Shown piece by piece: positions 11,451 to 23,091 of a DNA stretch of 64,000 bases; positions within the stretch are counted from its first letter, which is position 1, and each line of letters starts with the position of its first letter. Below the pieces are notes generated by a model. That model made no database searches. It was given only the letters and a program-made list of their open reading frames with translations, and was not told the DNA's origin. The stretch comes from Centrapalus pauciflorus (Eukaryota > Streptophyta > Magnoliopsida > Asterales > Asteraceae), in contig JAANYP010001205.1 of assembly GCA_020465985.1 (NCBI GenBank), positions 1-64,000 of the forward strand, written 5' to 3'. Made by a program: the position numbers and the translations under genes.

Positions 11451-13775
11451 TTTCTTTTCTTTCCCCTTGATTTTGCTTCTGTATTAGACTTTAGCAGATT
11501 CTTTTTTATTATACTTATGTTCGAACCTGCACTTCGGTCAGATTGATTTTGCTTCCGTTCGATTTTGCTTTTGTATTGGGTTAGTTCAACTATGCTTCAC
11601 GTAACCTGCTACTTGTAAATTTCTTGACTTTGCTTTTGTATTCCTTCTGTTTCGATTTTGTTTACGTTTCGAACCTGCTACTTGTTATTATTTAAGGGGG
11701 CTGTTAGATTTCAATATCAATTTTATGATGCACTGATTTTGATTTGTTTTTATGATGCATTGATTTGGATTTGTTTTTATGATGCATTGATTTGAGCATA
11801 TACAAGTTAGAATTATAAAGCTGCAGCCCAGGTGTTTGATGTTTTGTCTCCTCCGTTTTATGCACACGTATTAAGTTGTTAGAGGTTTCGTTGGGCCTCT
11901 GTTTGTTTTCGATTAGCTTTATTTCTAGTAAACATGTTTCGAGAAATTTAATGAATCTGTTTCAATATTGAAAAGGTTTGGGGATACATTTATCATTGAT
12001 TGCGTTATTAGTTTCGAATAAGCATGGGGTCGAAATCATAGGGTTTAGATAGTGAAATTTAGGTTCTTGTGTTGTTTCTGTGCTTAAAAGATTTGCAGAT
12101 GTGTCTTAGATGGCTATTAAAGGTACAACAACTGTTTGATTGATTATTTATATTTAAGATCCAAAAACATGTTGCTGTCCACCAGTTCACAGCTCACATT
12201 TTGCCATTTCGTGCCAAGTATAATCAAAGTTTTATGATGGTTTTAAAGGCCAAATACATATAGAATCGATGGGAAGTGTTTTAGAAGTCTGTATGTACAT
12301 ATATTATGTCTGAACTTATGCAACATTCCAAGGATTTCCCTCACAAAATGGCTGTTGTTCCTTATTTCACAACCCACAATTTTTCATTTTAAGCTAAGTA
12401 TTACCATAGATTAGTGTTGATTTAAATGGCTAAATGTATGTTGAATTCATGCTAGATGTTTATGGATTAATATGCAAGGTTTTGGAGTCCATTTGTTGCT
12501 TAAATTAAGGCTGAAAAGGTGCATTTTCAGCACCAAAAACTCCATGAAGGCTGCTGTGTTTTTGGACTGCACAATAATGCAAAATTGTGTAAGTATTGTG
12601 TGAGTTAGGAGTCTTGACAATCCCATTGCCTAATTTAAATGTGAGTCTCGGACCTGTGGATAGCCCCACACAGGCCAAGACTCGAATCTGTCACCGCTGA
12701 TACAAAAATGCTAAGTGTCTTGTGAATTTTCGGACCTGCACACCCCCAACTTTTTCTGCCTAAATCTCAGACCTTCACCATCACTAACACTTCAAATATT
12801 GTTAAAATACATAAATAAAGTTATCAAAATTGATGAAGTTAACAAAAGTCTCATATTTTATTTTTAAAAGTCAAATAATGAATAAATGAGACTTTAATGT
12901 ACAAAATAAAGAAATAGGAATAAATGATAAGATATTTTAAGTTTGATGTTTTTTAATGGATTTGAGACGTTTTACAAAAAGAATCACTGAAATCTGGCAT
13001 CAAACGAAAGTTCATTGTTATTTTAAACTAAGTTTTGGGACTTTAATGCCCTAAAGCATGAAATATTAACGAATGTGAAATGTGTTTATATATTTGGTCT
13101 TTTCTAATACACACACACACACATTTAATACTACATTGCTGCTATTGTTAATTAAATTAAAGATGCACGCACCTGAACATACATAGTTGTTGCTGATGTT
13201 TGGCACTCACACACCACACACTTTGTGGAATACAAATGTGTGATTTTTATCTTTCAGTTTCGCAGCACGTTAAACACACAAACACATTCCGTTTTTCATT
13301 CATTTAGGCTGTTGGGGCTGATTTTAAATGAATGACACACACACACTCAAACACTACTAATCTTCTATTTCATGCTTTGGAGTTGCTGTTATCCTGATTT
13401 CATGAGTCTCGGACTCAATAAACACAGGTCACTATAGTTTATATTTAGTTAGTTTATGTATTTATCAATGTGATGGGCTGTTGAGCATTCTGTTTTTAAT
13501 TCAATTAAGGGGGCTGCTGTGAGATTCAACACTTAGAAACTTATGCATGTATGTAAGTGTTCTGATGCAAACACACCACTTCGAGACTATCATGTCTTGG
13601 AGTCTCTGTATCCTCACACTAAACTTAGTTTAGTGGTCTTATAGAGATATCTCTCCCACTCGCCGCAACCAAACCATGTGTTTCTCTCTCGGCTGCCACA
13701 ACCGCCGCCGCTGACCAGGGTCATGCGACCGTCCCTGATGCAGCGCCATCACCAAAACCAATTTTCTGTTTGCAG

Positions 13776-14274
13776 GTGGCACATCAGTAGATGGAACAGC
13801 AGGAAAGGTAATTAAAAATGCAGAAACATGTTCTATATTTTATATAATTTGTGGATGTCATATTCAATTGGTGGATCTAGGACTCTTGAGGCATTGGTTT
13901 CATTTATAATGAGCTAAAGTCTACACCAGCTTTTAGTTTTTCTTTTATATATTGCCAAGTTCATGAGTTATTCAAGAAGTGAAAAATTGTCATTTTTTCG
14001 TGTGAACCAAAATTTAAATGTGGTAGGTATTCGCTCTATCAAGTAGAGCATTAGTTGGATCGTTTTCAAGTGCATTTGGCATCCAATACTTGGCTGTGAA
14101 CAATGACTTCATATTTGGAGCCACAAAGAATGGGATAATTGAGGTATGGTTGAAAGAAAGGTTAACAAGAGTTGTTTCCTTGAAGATGAATGGCTCGGTG
14201 CCAAAATCACATCTCTAGCATCAGATGTTGAAGGAGAAATGTTATTTGCTTGCTCTTCTGATGGCAAGATCCAG
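13776..14274 (+). pseudogene. Captured fragment of a LIN/CERBERUS-like WD40 E3 ligase gene
   Basis: Two exons can be read. One (13776-13807) follows the acceptor TTTGCAG and ends before GTAATT, encoding GTSVDGTAGK. The next (14027-14274) follows GGTAG and ends before GTTAGA, encoding a WD40-type stretch with GIIEVWLKERLTRV and, after a 1-base shift near 14200, a block ending ACSSDGKIQ. These resemble the C-terminal WD40 repeats of plant LIN/CERBERUS E3 ubiquitin ligases as I recall them. Kept introns mean genomic DNA was captured, not a cDNA. The frameshift and short length argue against a working protein. Confidence 0.6.
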
Positions 14275-14368
14275 GTTAGAAAAACAAATCTCTTATATCT
14301 TAGTAAATTATAAATTTAATTTATTATCATTATCAATTTGATCTCCTTCAATCATCCTCCAAATTTTA

Positions 14369-14581
14369 TCACATTAATCACCTACAATAAATCATCAATA
14401 ACAGATAAGATAATTGATAACTTTCTGTCAAATTGCAATTTCCACATTCTCTTCATCTCTTGCCCTTGGTGTTACTTATCAAATTAACCACCTACAATAA
14501 TCATCAATAACAGATAAGATGATTGATAACTTCTTGTCAAGTTGCAATTTCCACATTCTCTTCATCTCTTGCCCTTGGTGT
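14369..14581. repeat. Tandem duplication of about 107 bp in CACTA element
   Basis: Two adjacent near-identical copies run from the CACCTACAATAA region through to CTTGCCCTTGGTGT. They lie in the intron-like DNA after the WD40 fragment. The rest of the CACTA interior to 15330 shows only a weak short frame (15019-15126) that I cannot identify. Confidence 0.85.
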
Positions 14582-15334
14582 CATACTGTCATTGCATTCT
14601 TGAGCTATAAAGTGAGTTGTTGCTACTAAAATTACCTCATTAGGATTAAAACATGATGCTGAAATAATAAGAATGTGACGTTGCTTCATGACTTTTCTAT
14701 GGTAGATACATATGTAATAATGTCCTTTTAATCAAAATGTATTTACATAACATTTTAGTTGTTATTCATGGTGTTTACATATCCAATTTTGAATTATTAT
14801 GTTTGTTATTTGAATTTGTTATAAGTACATAAGGACTCATTCCTGACCCTTGAATTATTATGTACACGTGTATTAGAAGGTATGAGAACATTTTACTTTA
14901 TTAGTTAAATTATTTTACCTTCGAAGTGCATGTTTCGGACATTTTCTGCTTTATAATTTTTTTTCAATCATTTAAATTAGCAAACACACTAACAATATTG
15001 TGTGTTGGTTTTGTATGTTTCAGGCTACGTTCTTTTGGAATATGCAAAGTCATGTGTAGAGCTTGCAAAGATGATGAAATGAAGCAACGACTTCATATCA
15101 AAGAAATTTCAAGTCTAGGATATTAAGAATATACGTTTTGGGATTGTAATCGACTTTTTATTGTGTTGCTTGTATATTTAATTATGGTTATTTTTTGTTA
15201 GATCTTAATATTGTTGGAATACAATTTGAATAATATGATATTATTTTTATTGTTAATTCATATTATTGAATTTGGTATTATATTACAAATCAATATAGTA
15301 ATTTATTGTATTTGTATTAAATAAAAAAGAATAA

Positions 15335-15733
15335 GAAAAGTGTTGCAATAGATTGATAATGGTGTTGCATTTACATAATGACAACATTTGATAAGTGTTG
15401 CATTTGATAAGTAAAGTGTTGCTATAAGTTGGTAACAATAAATTAAAAGTGTTGCTTTAGAGTATAAAAAGTGTTGCATTTAAAAAGTGTTGCATTTATA
15501 AAATAATGGCAACACATTAAAAAGTGTTGCTTTAGAATACAAAAAGTGTTGCATTCAAAAAGTGTTGCATTTTGAAAAGTGTTGCATTATCTAGTGAAAG
15601 TTTCACTTTAGACCTAAGGCGACGTTGGCTAAGGTGGCACTACATAAAGTGTCGCATTAGGCCTATAGCAACACTTTTAAGGCCTAACACAACACTTTTT
15701 CCCATGTTGCTTTAGGTTCATTTTGTTGTAGTG
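15335..15733. repeat. Right subterminal repeat region of CACTA element
   Basis: About twelve copies of AAGTGTTGC(A/T)TT, mostly in one orientation, end in the terminal inverted repeat. The match to the left-end array confirms that the two ends belong to one element. Confidence 0.9.
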
Positions 15734-15736
15734 TCT

Positions 15737-16428
15737 GTTTCCTTCCAGCGATTGTGAATGTCAAGACGCGATGAACCAACCGATCTATAATGTCGTAAAA
15801 TTGAGATTCCTTTGCCGTCTTGGGGTCAAACATACCGGTAGCAATTTGGCTCCAAAAATCCTGCGTGCTAAAATCATCCGGCCGATCGATAAATCCAGTA
15901 GCATTATAATCAGCAAAGTCCGGATGACGCACGTCCTGACGGGAGTATACCCCCATTCGAACTGCAAGATCGATGACGGAAACGGATCTCTCAACTCCAC
16001 CAAGTCTAAACATGATTTTGTCGTTGTCGTTCAGATCGGAGGTTCCTAGGAGGAAGCTATATGATGCCATGAACTCACGGATGAGTTCTACGTAAGAAAT
16101 TTCGTCCAGGTTTATCAGATTCAACCACGCATTGGAGGTGAAGTTCAGGAATTCCACCCTGAATTTGTCTTGTGATTTTGTGGCTAAACCTGGATGACCA
16201 GCTCCTTCGACCGTTCTCAGAAAATCCCAATCGACCAGACGACCGGGATAAATTTCCCTCTTTTGGATGACCTTCATTGCCTTCTTATAGGAGTCCTTCC
16301 GGCGTGTCGAAACCATATTATCAAAGTTTAAAAAACGGGTGGGAATCACCCACGGCTATCGGCAAATCCTCATCATGGGCCCCCGAACGGGAACCCGAAC
16401 CCCTAAGTCGTTTTCCAAGACCCGTCAT
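15737..16428 (-). pseudogene. Athila D env-like ORF, N-terminal part
   Basis: The likely start is the ATG at 16428-16426, one base after a splice acceptor. That frame (basic, Ser/Gly-rich start) shifts near 16330 into the frame read from 16313 (MVSTRRKDSYKK). Visible blocks are GRLVDWDFLRTVEG, LLGTSDLNDNDKIMFRLGG and GVYSRQDVRHPDF, of the type found in Athila ORFs annotated as env-like or retrotransposon ORF-1. The frame breaks at the CACTA insertion at 15736 and continues at 10480. The role is unknown; no signal peptide is evident. Confidence 0.7.
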
Positions 16429-16429
16429 T

Positions 16430-17165
16430 CTACAAAACACAAATGAATCTAATCACAACATGTACAATTACCACATTCAAGAGTAAGATTCATTCTAAAA
16501 AATCCATACTTCCCACATCACACTCCATCTCAAGAGAAATCACTCAATCAACACAATTAAAGTGCAAAAATTATAAAAATAGTGCAATTTCTCTAAATGT
16601 AACCCACATTTTCTTTCCAAATAAATAAAGATCCTACGTAAGGAACCCTATCAAAAATAAATCTCAATCTTCAACTCAACAAAAAAATTGCAACATCGAC
16701 AATACTCCTTAACCATTATCCAAAGCATATGCAAAAATCTATCATCTAGAAGCAAGCAACTTGAGAAAAGCATAAAAAGTCTATCATACTTCTAAACAAG
16801 CAAAAAGATTTGTCAAGAAACAATGGAGACCACATTTCATGAAGAAAAACTTACCAAAGATGAAAGAGTTAAACAATGTAGGAAGAACATACCTTTGCTT
16901 TAGGAGAAATGAGAGAAAAATGAAGATAAATTTGCCTATTTGGGAGAAAATGGCGTTTTTTGGGAGAAAAATCGCAGAGAGAGGAGTTTTTGGGTGTGGA
17001 AGTTGTGTTTTGTGAATATGACAGGCGGCTAGGGTTTTAATCGTTCAGACCTGGTCGCGCCGCGATGGGGTCCTTAGTCGCGCCGCAAGGAACCCACTGT
17101 AATTAGAAGGAAAAGATGGCAACAAAAGTCGTGTCGCTATGGGGTTTTAGTCGCGCCGCTACCAA
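16430..17165 (-). promoter_or_regulatory. Pol-env spacer of Athila D: putative promoter, leader exon and intron
   Basis: On the minus strand a GC-rich block with four copies related to GTCGCGCCGC (17050-17165) is followed by GATTAAAACCCTAGCC and a pyrimidine-rich leader with TTTTTGGGAGAAAA-like repeats. A donor AAAG/GTATGT falls at 16893/16892. The intron 16430-16892 (463 bp) ends TTTTGTAG, one base before the env-like ATG. The same GC motif occurs in the LTRs of this element. Splicing and promoter use are predictions. Confidence 0.45.
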
Positions 17166-17427
17166 CTTTCTAAGATATAAACCAGGCTTTGCAAAAAGTT
17201 AATTTTTTTTTTTGTTATTACTAACTACCTAAACATTTAAATAAAAGGGACTTTAGCATTTGCAACGATATTAACTACGAGAAAATAAAGTTTTGACAAA
17301 CCAAATACAAAGGCTAAAACACGGGATAGAATGCTTGTTTATTAACGAGTCCCAAGCTCGACTCACACTCGCCATTTCAACTGTGGTTAGAGATCAAATT
17401 AATGATCTCCACACCCTCATCCCTTGA

Positions 17428-18502
17428 TCAGTCCGGCAAATAATGTTTCAACCGATGTCTATTCACTTCAAAATTTTCGCCCTCGGGTTGTGCGAGTTCC
17501 ATGGTTCCGTATGGGAACACTTGGGCGATCGTGAATGGGCCGGACCATCGGGAGCGTAACTTCCCGGGAAACAATTTTAATCTTGAATTAAATAACAAAA
17601 CTTTATCTCTGACCTTGAATTGTTTGTTATCAATGCGCTTATCGTGTAATCTTTTTGTCTTTTCTTTATAGATACGGGCACTCTCGTATGCCTCTTCGCG
17701 TAATTCATCCAATTCATTTATTTGGAGCTTTCTTTTTTCCCCGGCCTCAATTAAGTCCAAGTTTCACACTTTCAAAGCCCAAAATGCCTTGTGTTCAAGT
17801 TCCACGGGAAGATGACAAGCCTTACCATATACCAACCGAAAAGGAGTTGTGCCAATTGGAGTTTTGTAGGCGGTTCTAATGGCCCAAAGGGCGTCATCCA
17901 GTTTATCCGCCCACTCTTTTCTGTTTTGGCCAACTGTTCGTTCTAAAATTCTTTTCAATGCTATGTTTATTACCTCAACTTGCTCACTCGTTTGTGGGTG
18001 ATATGCCATTGCAAATCTATGAGTTACCCCATAGCGTTGCAATGCTTTCTCAAGTTGAGCCATTTGAAAAATGAGTGCCCTTATCGCTTATCAAAGCTTT
18101 AGGAGTACCGAAGCGTGAAAATAGTCGTTTTAAAAACTTTACCACAACTCTGGCATCATTCGTTGGTAATGCTTGTGCTTCGACCCACTTCGACACATAA
18201 TCAACCGCAACAAAAATATATTTATTGCCATGCGATGAGGGAAATGGTCCCATGAAATTGATGTCCCAAATGTCGAATAGTTCACACACTTGGATTGAGT
18301 TTTGAGGCATCTCATTCCGGGAAGAGATATTACCTGCTCTTTGACATGCATCACATGTCCTTACCCATTCACTGGCATCCTTGAAGATGGTTGGCCAATA
18401 AAACCCGGCATCAAAGACTTTCTTTGCGGTGGTGTTTACTCCATGGTGGTCGTCGGTCGCTCCTTGATGGCAATGATGCAAGATCTTCTTTGTTTCATCT
18501 CC
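17428..18502 (-). pseudogene. Athila D integrase region of pol
   Basis: This encodes the HHCC zinc domain (C-x2-C in CDACQ at about 18340), an integrase core with NFMGPFP and a conserved SDKGTHF, then AYHPQTSEQVEV and a C-terminal part ending EVNRHRLKHYLPD at 17428. Frames change near 18490, 18065 and 17765, and a normally conserved Gly-rich GQ is replaced by EQ. It is the downstream part of the pol frame. Integrase would insert element cDNA into DNA; this copy cannot be made as one protein. Confidence 0.9.
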
Positions 18503-20912
18503 CTACACGCATCTCCAGATGATTTGATCTGCACATACACGAAATAAGTAAGGATCATCCCAAAAATAAAATTTTAAATCCTTGAAAAACTTTTTCTTTT
18601 GTTGGTGTGTCATTCCTTTTAATAACACACCACCGACTAAATAGTTTACGTAGTCGGCAAACCATGGGACCTCCTCACTTATCACCATCATGAGTGCTTC
18701 ATCCGGAAATTGATCGTTGATCTCATACTCGTCTAGCTTTTCTAGAGAAGGGTTCTCTAGCCTCGAAAGATGATCCGCCGCCACGTTCTCGACTCCTTCT
18801 TATCGACTATCTCGATATCAAATTCTTGAAGCAGCAAGATCCATCTCAACAATCTTGGCTTTGCATCTTGCTTGTTGAACAAATACTTAAGCACCATGTG
18901 ATCCGTGAACACCACCGTCTTGGATAAGATCAAGTAAGAACGGAACTTGTCAAAAGCGAAAACCACCGCTAGTAGTTCCTTTTCGGTGGTGGTGTAGTTT
19001 TATTGGGCATCATTTAAGGTTTTGCTCGCATAGTAGATGGGCTGAAATCGGTTTCCTCGTCTTTGTCCTAAGACCGCACCCACTGCAAAATCACTAGCAT
19101 CGCACATTAATTCAAAAGGAATGCTCCAATCCGGAGCCACCATAATAGGAGTCGTGATCAATTTCTCTTTCAAAGAGTTAAATGCTTTTAGACACTCTTT
19201 AGAGAAAACAAATGGGGCGTATTTTTCCAGAAGTTGAGTCATTGGCCTTGAAATTTTTGAAAAATCTTTTATGAAACGTCGGTAAAAACTGGCGTGGCCC
19301 AAGAAACTCCTAATGGATTTAACCGACGTGGGTGGAGGAAGTTTTGAAATCACTTCAATTTTTGCCTTGTCGACCTCCATTCCCACATTTGAAATTTTAT
19401 GACCCAGCACTATGCCCTCTTTTACCATGAAATGGCATTTTTCCCAATTTAAAATGAGATTAGACTCAACGCAACGAGAAAGCATGGCATTTAAATTAGA
19501 AAGACAAGAGTCAAAAGAGTTACCGAAAATCGAGAAGTCATCCATAAATACCTCCATACAATTCTCAATCATGTCATGAAATATGGCAACCATGCACCTT
19601 TCAAATGTTGTGGGTGCATTACAAAGCCCAAAGAGCATTCTTCGGTATGCGAACGTGCCATAGGGACATGTGAAGGTCGTCTTCTCTTGGTCCGCCGGTG
19701 CTATGGGTATTTGAAAATACCCGGAAAAACCATCCAAGAAACAATGAAATTCGTTACCCGCTAACCTTTCAAGCATTTGATCAATGAAAGGCAATGGATA
19801 GTGGTCTTTCCTTGTGGCGTCATTCAACTTTCGGTAATCTATACAAACCCTCCAACCGGTGACCGTTCTTGTTGGGATTAACTCGTTTTTGTCATTCGTG
19901 ACAACCGCCATACCCCCCTTCTTTGGGACAACTTGCACGGGACTAACCCATGGGCTATCCGAAATCGGGTATATCATTCCCGCATCTAAAAGCTTTATCA
20001 CCTCTTTCTTTACGACCTCTTTCATTTTAGGATTGAGCCTCCTTTTGATGTTGAACCACCGGTTTATAGTCATCCTCCATGAGGATCTTGTGAGTGCAAT
20101 ACGAGGGGTTCAAAATTTTGATGTCCGTAACTTTCCAAGCTATGGCTCGTTTGTGTCCCTTCAACATCTCCACCAATTTAAGCTTCTCCTCATTGGTTAA
20201 GTCCTTTGCAATTATAACCGGAAGCTTATCTTCGCCTTCAAGAAAGGCATACTCAAGATGTGGAGGAAGGTCTTTCAATTCCAAAGTGAATGAATCCTCA
20301 ATTGATGATTTTAACCCTTGATCCATCTCACTTTTAACCTCAATAAACACTTCGTTTTCCAGGGTTGGCTCTTCCTTCGTCATTTCCATCACTTCATGCA
20401 AGTCTTGATTGGAGTCAAAATCCACATCCCCCAAACTTGCATGGGATCCATCCGTGTCCGAATCGTACGCTTGATCATCTAACATTTCATGCACATAATC
20501 CTTCTCAAAAGACAAGTGTAAGGTATAACGAAATAACAAGAGTCATCATTAGTGGACGAGTGACGCATAGATTGGTCGAGGTCAAATGTGACCTGCTCGT
20601 CACCAACTTTCAAAGTTAGTTTCTTGTTAAAAACATCGATAACGGCTCTTGAGGTAGCCAAAAATGGACGGCCCAAAATGAGAGGAACTTGACTATCCTC
20701 GGCCATATCCATTACCACAAAATCAAGAAGAAAAATGAATTTATCAACACGCACTAACAAATTCTCCACAATACCCTTCGGATACTTCACCGATCTATCC
20801 GCTAGTTGGATGCTCATTCTCATTGGTTTTAATTCATCTAATCCCAACTTTTTAAATAACGAGAATGACATCAAATTTATGCTAGCGCCTAAATCGGCAA
20901 GTGCATTAGAAT
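18503..20912 (-). pseudogene. Athila D protease, reverse transcriptase and RNase H
   Basis: The protease site DLGASINLM lies at about 20880-20905, followed by PLILGRPFLAT. RT motifs follow: GWRVCIDYRKLND, FSGYFQIPI, YGTFAYRRM, FMDDFSIFG (active-site DD) and FYRRFIKDF. RNase H starts with CDASDFAVGAVLGQ. Breaks occur near 20540 and 20060, a TAA at about 18998 in the NYTTTEKE block, and a shift near 18780. The lineage call Athila rests on these motifs and on the tRNA-Asp PBS. This copy is not functional. Confidence 0.93.
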
Positions 20913-22692
20913 CAAAGAATCACCAATCAAACAAGGTAAAGTAAAGCTACCCGGATAACTCATCTTTTCGGGAATTTTATTTTGGAGAATGGCCGAACAT
21001 TCCTCATTCATTGTGACGTTTGAAAAATCCTCAAGCTTCTTTTTGTTTGTGAGAAGATCTTTGAGGAACTTAGCATACTTTGGCATCTCCCTAAGAGCTT
21101 CAACAAATGGTAAATTTATATGTAATTGCTTGAAAAGATCAAGAAATTTACCATACTGCTCTTCCATCTTCTCTTTCCTCAAGCGTTGAGGATATGGAAT
21201 TGGTGGCTTGTAAGGTGTCACCGGGGCTTTGGATTGTGTTTGAACAGGAGTGGGGACTTGCACAGTACTTTCTTGACATTGATCCTGTGCTTTGTCTGTC
21301 ACCGTCTCCTCTTCAATCTGTCCATCATTAGAAACAACATTGTTAGAAGCAAAAGAGTTGGGGTTTAGAGTTGTTTTACCACTTCTCAACGTGATGGCGT
21401 TGACATGACCCCTCGGGTTGTCTTCGATTGAAGATGGCAACTTCCCTTTCTCTCGTTCCGACATCGTCTTTTGCAATTGACCCATTTGATTAACTAGGTC
21501 TTGGATGGTGGCTTGTTGGTTTCGCATAAGACTATCGTTGCTCTCGGTGTACCTAATGAAAAGCTCTTCCATTGATGGCTTGTTCGCGGATAATGATGGA
21601 TGGGAGTTCATTTGTTGGCGTTGGTTTGATGAACTAGAGCCTCCCATTCCCGATGATGATACTTGTTGTTCATTTGGTTGCCTCCATCGGAAATTGGGAT
21701 GATTCCTATTGTTCGGATGATAATACAATTGGGATGGCGGCCGATAATCGTACTTGTCCCCTTGAGACCTCATTATTGCAATCCCTGGCCGAATGTGGCC
21801 CCCCACATAACTGACAAGTCTCTTGAACAACATTGGCTGAAGATGGTCTTTGTAGAAGGCTAATCTTTTGTTGGCAATCACTTGCGGTGTAAGGACCATC
21901 GCATAGTTGGCATGTAACCTCCACATGTTTCGCTGATTGAGGTTTAGCTAAGATTGCAATTTGTTTGCCCATATCCGCCACGGTTGTAGTTAATTGTTCA
22001 AATGCATCGAGTTGACGAGAGGAACTAGGAACGGCCCTTCGTCGAGAAGCATTGTAATGGCTCTCATTTGATGCCATTTTCTCAATCAACCTTTTCGCTT
22101 CCTCGGGGGTTTCATCCAAAATTGCCCCTCTTGCCGCCGCATCCAAAGAATTTCTTGTGCCCACATCAAGACCATCATAAAATGTTTGGATTTCATCATC
22201 TAAGTCCAACCCATGATGTGGACATCGCCTCAAAAGACCTTTGTACCTTTTCCATGCTTCGTGCAAAGTTTCATCTGTCATTTGAACAAAATTGTTGATG
22301 TCACTCTTAAGCTTTGAAGTCTTGTAAGGCGGAAAGAAATTCATCAAAAACTCATCCACTAGTTGTTCCCATGTCGTGATAGATTTCGGATCCAATGACT
22401 TAAACCATTCTTTAGCTTCGCCCCGAAGTGTATAAGGAAATAATCTAAGTCGAAGCGCCTCCTCCTGAATCTCTCTAATCTTTATCATATCACAAACGTC
22501 AAGAAAAGCGGTTATATGGTCATTAGGATCTTCCGTCTCATACCCCTCGAATGGTAGCATTTGGTTAAGATACGTGAGGTAATGAGATTTAACTTCATAG
22601 TGAACCGCTTGAACCGCCGGATTTACAATTGTGGATCCCGTACCCGCATTTGATGGTTTCTTTCTCTCCCGAATAGATCGTCTATCCGCCAT
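20913..22692 (-). pseudogene. Athila D gag
   Basis: It starts at ATG 22692 (MADRRSIRERKKP). A retrotransposon gag core carries EAKEWFKSL and CPHHGLDLDDEIQTFYDG. Two zinc-knuckle-like motifs in tandem, CQLCDGPYTASDC and CQLCGGPHSARDC, follow near 21900-21760. One frameshift at about 21740 moves to the frame with NNRNHPNFRWRQPN and a long Gln/Ser region. A spacer with LRSGK and the KFLDLFKQLHINLPF block typical of the Athila gag-pol link follows. The doubled knuckle is flanked by duplicated sequence. Confidence 0.9.
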
Positions 22693-23067
22693 TGGAGTAG
22701 TTGGAGGAGATTCGGGAGGTGACTTGGTTTTGGGTTCCGAAAAAGGTGTGACGGGAGTTTGAGGTTCCGAACACCCTTCTTTGGAAGTCCTTGAAGATGC
22801 ACTTATTGGTGTCCTTTCACCGAAACTAGGACCCGGTATATATATGTGGAGTTGTCAGTTCTTTCTATGAATGATCCTTTCCGGGTCGGAATATGGCTCG
22901 ACAAGGTCTGGATCTGAGATACGTTTCATTAACACCTACAACACACGAGAAAAACGACAAGTGAGCTTGTACAAGAAAATTAACAAAAAGATAACTTGCT
23001 TGATGATAAATCAACACGCAAGGATCGACTAATATAGAGACTAAAAGTTGTTCTCAAAATCACCGTG

Positions 23068-23085
23068 TCCCCGGCAACGGTGCCA
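23068..23085 (-). other. Primer binding site of Athila D (tRNA-Asp type)
   Basis: The minus strand reads TGGCACCGTTGCCGGGGA, complementary to the 3' end of plant tRNA-Asp except one base, 6 bp inside the 5' LTR. The 375 nt from here to the gag ATG is untranslated leader with no other feature seen. Confidence 0.9.
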
Positions 23086-23091
23086 AAAACT

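Larger units (their letters stand above)
10484..15733. mobile_element. Non-autonomous CACTA (En/Spm) DNA transposon
   Basis: The ends are CACTACTACAAATTGAAGC on the left and the inverse of CACTACAACAAAATGAAC on the right. A 3-bp target duplication tct lies at 10481-10483 and 15734-15736. Both ends hold dense subterminal repeats around GCAACACTTTT/AAAGTGTTGC. At 5250 bp it encodes no transposase that I can see. It carries a piece of a host WD40 gene with introns. It sits in the env-like ORF of Athila D, so it is younger than D. Confidence 0.93.

Noticed and set aside
15019..15126. Short frame with CRACKDDEMKQRLHIKE as a C-terminal exon of the captured gene
   Set aside because: It could be an exon but I cannot match it to the WD40 family, and its acceptor is weak.
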